Assembly: GCA_964654945.1 (NCBI GenBank) | Contig: CAZZLN010000047.1 | Span: 1-14,799, forward strand | Reading direction: 5' to 3' | DNA length: 14,799 bases | DNA from: HGM11788 sp964654945 | GTDB taxonomy: Bacteria > Bacillota > Clostridia > Lachnospirales > CAG-274 | Shown here: positions 8,084 through 14,790 of the stretch, piece after piece | Layout of the letters: every line of letters starts with the position of its first letter | How positions within the stretch are numbered: position 1 is the first letter of the stretch | Program-made: the position numbers and the translations under genes | The notes under the pieces: model-generated | Seen by the model: the letters and a program-made list of their open reading frames with translations, nothing else | What the model was told of the DNA's origin: nothing | The model's database searches: none

Positions 8084-9172
8084 ATGAAAAAAAGATTATA
8101 TTTATGTTTAACTTTGTTGATTTTATCTATGCTTTTTGGCTGTTCGGACAATGGCGGCAGAAATGAAGAAACATTGCGTGAAAGAAATTCAGAGGTACAA
8201 ACACAAGCAGATATTGACAATGAACAGACAGAGATGACCACTGAAACAAAACAGGCTCAGGAGGAAAATTCTGTTGAAACCAAATCCGATGTACAGTCTG
8301 AAACAGAAAGTGCTGCTGCTGAAGATGTCACTGAAGATGCTGCTGAAGATGTCACTGAAGCTGCTGTTGAAAACGGTACTGAAAATATAGAAAATGATGA
8401 AAATGAAATTGAAAAATCAGTGCCTGCTGTTCAGGAAGAAGATGCCGAGTATGAAGAAAGTGAAAGTATTTTCACCCCGGATATTATAGCAATACTCTGC
8501 ATTGCGGCTGCATCACTTGGTTTTATATCTGTGGTTTTAGCTGTTGTTATTCTTGTTATTGTTATTAAAAAAGCATCAATGATTAGTGCTGCTTTATCCT
8601 GTATTGAAAATAATGTTAAACAGGAAATAAGTGCTTTGACTGACAAAATTAATGTTATTTCAGAAGAAATAAACACTGTCAAAAAATATGTTAATAATAA
8701 TAATACTCTTATAACAAGTGTTGCCGATAATTTAAAATCAGTCGAGGCTGCAGCGGCTGATATTGATAAACATATTACGCAAATAAAAGATCAAAAGACT
8801 GTTGTAAGAACTCAGGCAAGAAGCAAAACAGCATCTAAAAATAAATGCGATTTGCTTAATGAATTTTTTAATGGAAAGGGTGCATTGCCAACAGGATTAG
8901 AAATTAAAAAGATTAGTCCTGCAGGTAAAAAGCCATCACTTAATGAAGAAAAGGGATTTGAATTTTATTGTGAAGATATAGGCGGAAGTATAAATATTTA
9001 TCCTTCAGCTAATATTCTTAAACCTGCTATGATTTCATTCCTTGGGAACAATATTATTGAACTGAGAAAATCACAGGATGGCATTGCAAAGGTTTTAAAA
9101 CCTACTAATGCAATAGTCAGCATAACAGATAGTACACTTACAATAGTATCAAAAGGCATAGCAGAATATTAA
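8084..9172 (+). CDS. Bitopic lipoprotein with coiled coil and shared C-terminal domain
   Basis: The 362-residue protein has a lipoprotein signal with lipobox LFGC (Cys20). Residues 21-130 form a very acidic Glu/Asp/Thr linker containing an 8-residue repeat (AEDVTEDA, AEDVTEAA). A strong transmembrane helix lies at 134-161 and ends in Lys-Lys. A predicted coiled coil spans about 165-235, and a globular domain about 255-362. If both the signal and the helix work, the linker is outside and the coil and C-terminal domain are inside, so one polypeptide bridges both faces of the membrane. The C-terminal domain (FEFYCED, INIYPS, then KPTN and SKG) resembles the ends of the next four proteins. It follows the actin-like gene by 12 nt with a weak, G-rich ribosome site (8070-8076). 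Confidence 0.8.
   Translation: MKKRLYLCLTLLILSMLFGCSDNGGRNEETLRERNSEVQTQADIDNEQTEMTTETKQAQEENSVETKSDVQSETESAAAEDVTEDAAEDVTEAAVENGTENIENDENEIEKSVPAVQEEDAEYEESESIFTPDIIAILCIAAASLGFISVVLAVVILVIVIKKASMISAALSCIENNVKQEISALTDKINVISEEINTVKKYVNNNNTLITSVADNLKSVEAAAADIDKHITQIKDQKTVVRTQARSKTASKNKCDLLNEFFNGKGALPTGLEIKKISPAGKKPSLNEEKGFEFYCEDIGGSINIYPSANILKPAMISFLGNNIIELRKSQDGIAKVLKPTNAIVSITDSTLTIVSKGIAEY
8315..8360 (+). repeat. In-frame 24-bp tandem duplication in the acidic linker
   Basis: GCTGCTGAAGATGTCACTGA at 8315 recurs at 8339; 22 nt are identical with a 24-bp period. It keeps frame and lengthens the extracytoplasmic Glu/Asp/Thr spacer by eight residues. This is a typical slippage site in a spacer whose length is loosely constrained. 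Confidence 0.8.
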
Positions 9173-9178
9173 TTTGTT

Positions 9179-9225
9179 ATTAAGACTGCCGCAAACCTGT
9201 CGGTTATTTAAGTGGCAGTCTTAAT
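9179..9225 (+). terminator. Hairpin between the two gene blocks, probable (partial) terminator
   Basis: ATTAAGACTGCC (9179-9190) and GGCAGTCTTAAT (9214-9225) form a perfect 12-bp stem starting six nt after the stop of the bitopic lipoprotein gene. A small inner stem AACC/GGTT lies at 9194-9205. The T-tract afterward is weak (TTAATTTAACC). It could be an intrinsic terminator, or an attenuating or processing structure that sets different levels for the upstream machine and the downstream adaptors. Confidence 0.6.
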
Positions 9226-9390
9226 TTAACCAAGTAAGGAAGTCCCCCGACTCTCAGGCTTATAAGCTTTGCTTTTGCAAAGCCTGCCCTATGGGCATCT
9301 CAATTTCTTTTGGGCTAAAAGGGACACTTTTGGGCAGCAAAAGTTCTGAGGTACGCAGCTATAGCGGAGTACGAGTATCCTTGACTTTTA
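9226..9390. other. GC-richer structured intergenic stretch, candidate dispersed repeat or sRNA
   Basis: This stretch is clearly richer in G+C than its neighbours and packed with short stems: AGTC-CCCC-GACT (9241-9252), GCTTTGC-TTTT-GCAAAGC (9266-9283), GCCC-TAT-GGGC (9286-9296). Two CTTTTGGGC words 20 nt apart (9307 and 9327) each close a small CTTTT/AAAAG stem. No frame of useful length is open. Composition and structure suggest an inserted palindromic repeat or a structured RNA. I see no transposase and no obvious terminal repeats. A TTGACT word at 9381 has no well-spaced -10, so the promoter of the downstream block is not identified. Confidence 0.45.
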
Positions 9391-9426
9391 TTGTTATATT
9401 ATTCCAATCAGAGAGGGGAATATCAA

Positions 9427-10731
9427 ATGTATGATAAAGAATTAAATAATAATGAAAATTATTCCGATAATGTAGAATATATAGAATATGATGAAGAAGA
9501 TATTTTGGCACTTAACGAAGAGCTTGATGAGCTGCGTGAAAGAAATCAAAATTTATGTAAAATAATAAATGACATTGAAGCTGAAAAGTCAGAGCTTGCC
9601 AAAAAGCTTGAAAATATATCTTTAAATTCAGAAAATAACAGTGGTGATAACACTTCTGATACAGAAAATCCAAAAATAAAACAGCTTGAAATGAAAATAA
9701 AACAGTTAGAGTCAACAGAGGAGGAGCTGGAAGCATTAAAAGCTGAAAATGAAATGCTGAAAAAAGCTGCAGACAATAGTGCTGATAATAACGGAGAAAT
9801 AATAAAGCTTAAAAACGAAATACTACAGTTAGAAGGCTCTGAAAAGGATTTAGAAAATTTATTAAAAGAAAAAAATGAAGAAATAGAAGAACTGGAGAAA
9901 AAATTAAACGAAAGTCAATCAGCCGGGGAAAGCTCAGAGGAACTGGAAGCATTAAGAGCAGAAAATGAAATGCTGAAAAAAGCTGCAGATAATAATGCTG
10001 ATAATAACGGAGAAATAATAAAGCTTAAAAACGAAATACTACAGTTAGAAGGCTCTGAAAAGGATTTAGAAAATTTATTAAAAGAAAAAAATGAAGAAAT
10101 AGAAGAACTGGAGAAAAAATTAAATGAAGGCTCATCAGCCGGGGAAAGCTCAGAGGAATTGGAAGCATTAAAAGCAGAAAATGAAAAACTTAATGCAAAA
10201 ATATCTGCAAATGATAACAGTCTTAGCAAAATATCAGAGCTTGAAAATACAATAATGCACCTTGGTGAAAATAAAAAAGCCTTAGAAAAAACCATAGCTG
10301 AAAAAGATTTTGAAATAGCTGAGCTTAAAAACAAAATAGATGATTTTGTTAAAAACGCAAATAATTATAAAAATATCCCTATTAAAGTTACCAATAAAAA
10401 TACAGACTATATTAATATTTATAATGATTATATTTCCGGCAGGATTAGCTCACTTCCTGCTGAGTTTGAACCTATAAGCATAAACTTCGGAAGCATTACT
10501 CCAAAAATTGATAATGCAAGAGGTCAGATTTTTTACTGCATAAAGCATGATTGTTATATTGAAGTTTATCCATCTGTTGAAATAATTAACAGTGAGGGTG
10601 CTAAGGTCTATAACTTTGCTGTTTATAACTGTAATCTCACAGGAAATAAAAAAATAATTAAACCGGCACAAGTGGTGGAAACAGGTAAAGGTAAATTTGC
10701 AGTAAAAGAAAATGGTGAGCTTGAATACTAA
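9427..10731 (+). CDS. Repetitive coiled-coil protein with shared C-terminal domain
   Basis: The product is 434 residues from ATG 9427, preceded by AGAGGGGA at 9412-9419. A TTG at 9391 would add 12 residues but has no ribosome site. After an acidic Asn/Asp/Glu-rich head (1-30), residues about 30-310 are a long Leu/Glu/Lys coiled coil. It contains a 72-residue unit present twice in full plus a short third copy. No Cys pair, signal or membrane segment is visible. The C-terminal about 108 residues are globular: YISGR, IFYCIK, IEVYPS, FAVYN, KPAQV and VKENGE follow the same order as in the preceding lipoprotein and the next three genes. It is a probable cytoplasmic scaffold or adaptor. The membrane-anchored coil encoded just upstream is a natural partner, but that is inferred. 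Confidence 0.8.
   Translation: MYDKELNNNENYSDNVEYIEYDEEDILALNEELDELRERNQNLCKIINDIEAEKSELAKKLENISLNSENNSGDNTSDTENPKIKQLEMKIKQLESTEEELEALKAENEMLKKAADNSADNNGEIIKLKNEILQLEGSEKDLENLLKEKNEEIEELEKKLNESQSAGESSEELEALRAENEMLKKAADNNADNNGEIIKLKNEILQLEGSEKDLENLLKEKNEEIEELEKKLNEGSSAGESSEELEALKAENEKLNAKISANDNSLSKISELENTIMHLGENKKALEKTIAEKDFEIAELKNKIDDFVKNANNYKNIPIKVTNKNTDYINIYNDYISGRISSLPAEFEPISINFGSITPKIDNARGQIFYCIKHDCYIEVYPSVEIINSEGAKVYNFAVYNCNLTGNKKIIKPAQVVETGKGKFAVKENGELEY
9721..10186 (+). repeat. 216-bp tandem repeat inside the coiled-coil gene
   Basis: Copy one is 9721-9936, copy two 9937-10152, and a partial third covers 10153 to about 10186. By eye copies one and two differ at about 10 of 216 positions, clustered at the ends, with a long identical centre. 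The unit is exactly 72 codons, so frame is kept. Such near-identity suggests a recent duplication and a copy number that may vary between strains. Confidence 0.9.
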
Positions 10732-10753
10732 ATCTGCCGGAGAAAGGGGATAT

Positions 10754-11491
10754 ATGGCTGATATAAAAAAATCATTTTATGATGCTTATGAAGAAAATAA
10801 AAAGCTTGAGAAAGCATATAAATACGTAAATGCAGAAAATGATACCTTAAAAGAAATATTAAAATCCAACAATGAAGAAATTTTAAATTTAAAAGCTAAA
10901 ATATGTGAGTCGCAACAGCAGAATGAAAATTATGCAGAAGAACTTAAAGAGCTTGAAAAACAAAGAGCAGAAAATGCTTATGCTCATAAAAAAATTGAAG
11001 AATTAAACATTAAAATTGATAAACTCAGATGTGAGAACAAAGAACTTAAATCAAAAATAAAGGCATTTAATAAAAATGCGGTTTATGAAAAATCATCAGA
11101 AGAAAATACCAATATTATTAACAATAATTCATTTTCATTTCCAATAGAAATAGAGGAAATCAATGATATTATAAACGGCAGAGGCACACCCCGTTTGTCT
11201 TTATATAAAGAAGTAAGCGCTGTGTGCAGACTTGGGTCTGATTTTGTCACAATTGATAATACACCGCCCTATTTCTACTATTTGTCTGAAAACAAAAGCT
11301 CAGGCAGACTGCATCTTTATCCTTCAAAATTAGGAGCAGAGCGTGCAGATTTTATCAAACCTTTATTTGATATTGAATATACTGACAACTCACCTACATC
11401 AGTTGCATCACCTGCAGTGCTTTCTGCCAAAAGCACAGGATACACTGTTATTGAAAAAGGGAAAATATATATTTATAAATCCACAACATAA
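10754..11491 (+). CDS. Short coiled-coil protein with shared C-terminal domain
   Basis: The product is 245 residues from ATG 10754, with AAAGGGGA four nt upstream. A GTG at 10712 overlaps the previous gene and has poorer support. Residues about 10-105 form a Glu/Lys-rich coiled coil without the 72-residue repeat. A Ser/Asn linker follows, and residues 131-245 are a globular domain: INGRG (139-143), YFYYL (173-177), LHLYPS (186-191), FDIEY (205-209), SPAV (219-222) and YTVIEKGKI (230-238). The landmarks and their order match the ends of the neighbouring proteins, so it looks like a shorter paralogue of the preceding gene made by tandem duplication. It is cytoplasmic by lack of signal or helix. 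The function is unknown. Confidence 0.8.
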   Translation: MADIKKSFYDAYEENKKLEKAYKYVNAENDTLKEILKSNNEEILNLKAKICESQQQNENYAEELKELEKQRAENAYAHKKIEELNIKIDKLRCENKELKSKIKAFNKNAVYEKSSEENTNIINNNSFSFPIEIEEINDIINGRGTPRLSLYKEVSAVCRLGSDFVTIDNTPPYFYYLSENKSSGRLHLYPSKLGAERADFIKPLFDIEYTDNSPTSVASPAVLSAKSTGYTVIEKGKIYIYKSTT

Positions 11492-11511
11492 ACAGGGAGG
11501 AATATGCTTAA

Positions 11512-12468
11512 ATGAAATATATGTGTTATATATGCAATAGGGAAGATGAATATGACGAAGATAGTGGATTTTGCTATTATTGTGGAAATAGAATAGATAA
11601 AAGCATTGCCGATATGGAATCATTGATTATAAATTATGAAGAAGAAATTCTGAAATTTAATAAAAAAAGTGATGAGCTTATTAAAAAATATAATAATAAG
11701 TCTGTTGCATTAAAACAAATTGAATATCTCAAATATAAGGAATACAGTCAGATTTTAGATGAAGAAATGCCTAAAAATATAAAAGCATTATATAATATTG
11801 CGAAAAAATATAAAAACAGAATAAATATAATAAAGGATAAGATTAAAAAATCAGGTCAGACAGGCAAAGATGTTTTTGTTATGGATACCCCTTTTATTGA
11901 ACAGTGGGATGGCTACTGCAAAAGACTTTATCCTAAAGACATAGAGGGTATGCCTGTGTCTAAAGTTCATACATACAATGCCTATATGACTAATAAAGAC
12001 AGAAGAAAATATTTTGCTATGGATATTATGGATAAGATTTATCTTAAATATGAAAACGGAATTTTTCTGAAAGGCACAAGCCAAGACTTAAATCTTTATT
12101 ATTCATATGTATTTGGTGAAGATAATGAGTTATATGATTTTTTCCCTACAATCAATGTGAATTATCAGGGAATTGAAAAATATGAGAGTTTGTTTGAGGT
12201 TTCATTTTCAAATAAGAACAATGAAAAAAGTATGGATTATTTTATGATTGAAAAACCTTGTAAAATGAAAAAACAAGGAAATGTATTTAATTTATTGAAA
12301 CAAGGAAATATCATTTTTATAAATAAAGATGAATTTGAGAATATGAAAAAATATTATGATGAAATCTGCAACACAATACATAACACCAATAATCAAAATA
12401 ATTTTCAATACTATTTATATCTTGATAAAATTTATGAAAGATATAAAATGGCTTCAGATACAGAATAA
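11512..12468 (+). CDS. Zinc-ribbon protein with helical linker and divergent shared domain
   Basis: The product is 318 residues. Cys5-x2-Cys8 and Cys21-x2-Cys24 form a small N-terminal zinc ribbon (CYIC and CYYCGNRI). Residues about 30-115 are Lys/Glu/Ile-rich and helical, possibly coiled. From about 153 a globular domain follows with the landmarks LYYSYV (195-200), YDFFPT (208-213), FEVSF (228-232), IEKPCK (246-251) and LLKQGNIIF (261-269), a divergent version of the domain ending the two coiled-coil proteins. An extra 45-residue helical tail is specific to this one. The ribosome site AGGGAGGA lies at 11494-11501; an ATG directly behind it opens only a three-codon frame, so 11512 is the better start. 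The ribbon more likely mediates protein contacts than DNA binding in this setting, but that is inferred. Confidence 0.75.
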   Translation: MKYMCYICNREDEYDEDSGFCYYCGNRIDKSIADMESLIINYEEEILKFNKKSDELIKKYNNKSVALKQIEYLKYKEYSQILDEEMPKNIKALYNIAKKYKNRINIIKDKIKKSGQTGKDVFVMDTPFIEQWDGYCKRLYPKDIEGMPVSKVHTYNAYMTNKDRRKYFAMDIMDKIYLKYENGIFLKGTSQDLNLYYSYVFGEDNELYDFFPTINVNYQGIEKYESLFEVSFSNKNNEKSMDYFMIEKPCKMKKQGNVFNLLKQGNIIFINKDEFENMKKYYDEICNTIHNTNNQNNFQYYLYLDKIYERYKMASDTE

Positions 12469-12495
12469 TATTAAAATTAACAGGGAGTGAATTAA

Positions 12496-13320
12496 ATGCT
12501 TACCGATGATTATATATGTTATAAATGCAAAAATAGATATAAAATTAATTATGATGACAAATTTTGTTCCTATTGCGGAAGTAAAATTTCGAGATTTTAC
12601 AGCAAAAAATTTATTGATACTGAAAAAAAGCTTAAAATATCTGTAGCAAAAAGACTAAAGGCTGCAGAAAATTATGAAAATCTTGAAAAAAGCTTTGAAA
12701 ATAATATTAAAATATATGATGAATTTGAAAAAAATATAAATTTAATAAAGCCAAATATTGACAAAGTATTTAATGATTTAAAATTAAAACCTGACAAGTT
12801 TGATAAAATAATGAAAAATAATCAAATTCAACATTCTCTGCTGCTAAAATATATAAATAATCTGGACAGCAGTTTTACAAAAGAAATGAAATATTTTGTT
12901 TCTGCCAACAAGTCTGCAACACCTGCAGAAGTATATATGGAATATATATATATGAAAGATGATGAAAGAAGTAAATATGACGGAATACAAAATTTTGAAA
13001 AAATAATGTTTTTAAAAGATAACGATCAGTTTAGAAAAGTATATTCCAATGGGACATTTGAGCTTTTTATTTTTAATAATGGCAATGATATTCTGGCATT
13101 TCCCGCAAAGGGGATATATAAATCGGATTATTCTGAAAGAAGAATATATTCTTATTATGAAATGTTTGATATTAAAGTTGTCAGCTTAAAAAAAGATAAA
13201 ATAGAAAATATCGAAAGACCTTTGAATTTCATACCTGCTGTACTTGTAAAAAATGACAGCATAAATTACAAACTTGTAAAAAAGGGTGAAATAATTATTA
13301 AAAAAATAATATCCGAATAA
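12496..13320 (+). CDS. Zinc-ribbon protein with helical linker and shared C-terminal domain
   Basis: The product is 274 residues. The zinc ribbon uses Cys8-x2-Cys11 and Cys24-x2-Cys27, with the same 12-residue gap as in the preceding gene, followed by a Lys-rich helical linker (about 38-135). The C-terminal domain spans about 145-268, with landmarks FELFIF (188-193), ILAFPA (199-204), FDIKVV (224-229), FIPAVL (245-250) and YKLVKKGEI (258-266). It is a paralogue of the upstream gene with the same architecture but little close identity. There is no signal peptide or helix, so it is predicted cytoplasmic. AGGGAGTG precedes the ATG with normal spacing, 27 nt after the previous stop. Confidence 0.75.
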   Translation: MLTDDYICYKCKNRYKINYDDKFCSYCGSKISRFYSKKFIDTEKKLKISVAKRLKAAENYENLEKSFENNIKIYDEFEKNINLIKPNIDKVFNDLKLKPDKFDKIMKNNQIQHSLLLKYINNLDSSFTKEMKYFVSANKSATPAEVYMEYIYMKDDERSKYDGIQNFEKIMFLKDNDQFRKVYSNGTFELFIFNNGNDILAFPAKGIYKSDYSERRIYSYYEMFDIKVVSLKKDKIENIERPLNFIPAVLVKNDSINYKLVKKGEIIIKKIISE

Positions 13321-13352
13321 GATAAAACAAAAAATAAGGAGGATAAGATATT

Positions 13353-13907
13353 ATGTATTGTCAAAACTGTAATAAGGAAATTGAACGTGAAAACGCAAAG
13401 TTCTGCCCTGTTTGCGGTGGTCAGCTTGTTGATAAAACAGCCTTAACGGATTATAAATTAAATACTAAAGAAGATATAAATGACAGTACACAGAATATAC
13501 AGGCAAATCATTGCGATTATATATCGGATAAAGTGATAGATGATTTTGTTGTTAAAAATACTGAAAGATACAGAAAAAAATTTAGAAAATTTCAGAACGG
13601 AAAAAAAATAAGCTTTAATACAGCAGCGTTACTTGTAACTCCTTTATGGCTGATTTACAGAAGGCTGTATAAATTGCTTGTTATTTATATTGTGGTTGCT
13701 ATTTTTTTTGGAAGCACACTTAACTTTATTATGTCAATAGTATTCTGCCTTTTCGGTGATTGGTTTTATTATAATAAATTTATAAAAAATTATGAAAAAA
13801 ATAATGGTAAAATAACATTAAAGCCCGGTGTAAACAGTTTTGCATACTGGTTAGTTGTTATATTTTTTATATTAGTTGTATTATCACTTATTATAGCAAA
13901 TGCTTAG
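13353..13907 (+). CDS. Zinc-ribbon membrane protein, DUF2628-like
   Basis: The product is 184 residues. It opens with a zinc ribbon (Cys3, Cys6, Cys18, Cys21; CQNC and CPVCGG). A polar linker runs to about 70, and hydrophobic segments lie at about 88-101, 107-135 (long enough for two passes) and 162-183. The stretch SFNTAALLVTPLWLIYRRLYK (87-107) matches the pattern of DUF2628 membrane proteins, in which F-N-x-A-A-hydrophobic-P-x-W-L-x-Y-R-K-x-Y marks the first helix. Such proteins often join a zinc ribbon in Firmicutes; their biochemical role is unknown to me. It lacks the domain shared by the previous five products. AAGGAGG lies at 13336-13342, ten nt before the ATG. It may anchor the cytoplasmic ribbon partners at the membrane; this is an inference. 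Confidence 0.75.
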   Translation: MYCQNCNKEIERENAKFCPVCGGQLVDKTALTDYKLNTKEDINDSTQNIQANHCDYISDKVIDDFVVKNTERYRKKFRKFQNGKKISFNTAALLVTPLWLIYRRLYKLLVIYIVVAIFFGSTLNFIMSIVFCLFGDWFYYNKFIKNYEKNNGKITLKPGVNSFAYWLVVIFFILVVLSLIIANA

Positions 13908-13934
13908 TACAAAAAACATAAGAGGGTGATTTAA

Positions 13935-14750
13935 TTGAAATGTCCGAAATGTAATCGGGAGATTGAACGTGAAGGTGCTAAATTTTGCCCCCATTGCGGT
14001 ACAGAATTAGTAGATACATATGCGGCTGATGAAGCTGTTGACAACAATTATAATAATTATAACAGTTATAACAATTATAATAATTATACAGCTGCAAAAA
14101 ATCAGTCCGAAGCCAATAAAAAATCTAATATTGCAATAGCAATTGCGGCTGCGGCAGCAGTAGTAATTTTTGGTTTTATAATTGGAAATTATATAATTAA
14201 TCAGAATTCTTATAATTCTAAAACTGAAGATGCTTATGTGGATAGTGATGAAAATTATATCCATAATCAAGCAGATAATAAAGTAATAATTACAGAGCCT
14301 GCTACTGAAGCAACCACAAAAGAGCCTGCTTATGCGGTATATTTTGAAGATATTTCATGGTATGAGGCAGAAAACAAATGTTTTGATATGGGCGGACATC
14401 TTGTAACATTTGATACTCAGGAAGAATTTAATAAGGTTATTAATATAATTTCAGAGTATGACCTGAAATCTGTTTATTATATTGGCGGGTTTAGAGATCA
14501 GAACAGTAATGATTATTATTGGATTGACAGTGATGGCTTTGGCTATGGAGAACCAATCAATAATTTAACAAGCTGGCTGCCGGGAGAACCATCATTTTAT
14601 GATAAAGATACAGGATTGACGGAAGATTGTGTAAATTTGTTTTACAGCAGCAGTGTCGGAAGATGGGTAATAAATGATATACCAAATGATTATCTTTCTG
14701 TTGCAAGCTATAAAGCCGGCAGAGTAGGATACATATGTGAAATTGATTAA
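13935..14750 (+). CDS. Zinc ribbon, transmembrane helix and extracellular C-type lectin-like domain
   Basis: The product is 271 residues from TTG 13935. The TTG start is chosen because the zinc ribbon (Cys3, Cys6, Cys18, Cys21) begins immediately and AGAGGGTGAT (13921-13930) fits as ribosome site. Order: ribbon 1-24, almost identical in pattern to the preceding gene (EIERE-AKFCP-CG), Asn/Tyr-rich linker 37-52, one transmembrane helix about 65-88, Thr/Glu spacer, then a C-type lectin-like domain about 134-270. Lectin landmarks are WYEAENKC (142-149), GGHLVTF (153-159), WLPGEPSF (214-221), EDCVNL (230-235) and GYICE (265-269). Topology should be ribbon inside, lectin outside. The canonical third Cys of the fold is absent, leaving Cys232 without an obvious partner, and the EPN-type site reads EPS. 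It could bind glycans or peptides, or be structural only. Confidence 0.85.
   Translation: MKCPKCNREIEREGAKFCPHCGTELVDTYAADEAVDNNYNNYNSYNNYNNYTAAKNQSEANKKSNIAIAIAAAAAVVIFGFIIGNYIINQNSYNSKTEDAYVDSDENYIHNQADNKVIITEPATEATTKEPAYAVYFEDISWYEAENKCFDMGGHLVTFDTQEEFNKVINIISEYDLKSVYYIGGFRDQNSNDYYWIDSDGFGYGEPINNLTSWLPGEPSFYDKDTGLTEDCVNLFYSSSVGRWVINDIPNDYLSVASYKAGRVGYICEID
14042..14088 (+). repeat. AATTAT-type short repeat encoding an Asn/Tyr linker
   Basis: Runs of AATTATAAT-like words encode repeated N-N-Y / N-Y units (residues 37-51) between the zinc ribbon and the transmembrane helix. This low-complexity stretch is prone to slippage and probably only sets linker length. Confidence 0.7.
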
Positions 14751-14765
14751 TCGAATGAGAGATAG

Positions 14766-14790
14766 ACTCCCACCTCTATAGGTGGTGAGT
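14766..14790. terminator. Hairpin after the last gene
   Basis: CCACCT (14770-14775) pairs with AGGTGG (14780-14785) around a CTAT loop, and ACTC/GAGT (14766-14769/14787-14790) extends the stem past one bulged T. It starts 15 nt after the stop of the lectin-like gene, where the operon terminator would be expected. The sequence after it is A-rich with no T-run, so termination is uncertain. A hairpin belonging to a downstream mobile or repeat element is an alternative that the window end hides. Confidence 0.45.

Noticed and set aside
9546..10334. Long minus-strand open frames opposite the coiled-coil gene, rich in Ser/Phe
   Set aside because: They mirror the repetitive Glu/Lys/Leu coding strand, repeat with its 216-bp period, and have no ribosome sites. 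They are antisense shadows.
11343..11540. 65-codon plus-strand frame overlapping the end of the short coiled-coil gene and the start of the zinc-ribbon gene
   Set aside because: It lies in another frame of two well-supported genes, has no ribosome site and shows no recognisable product.
826..14750. Named anti-phage defence system
   Set aside because: No nuclease, reverse transcriptase, TIR, toxin or other known effector domain is recognisable. Defence remains only a possibility.
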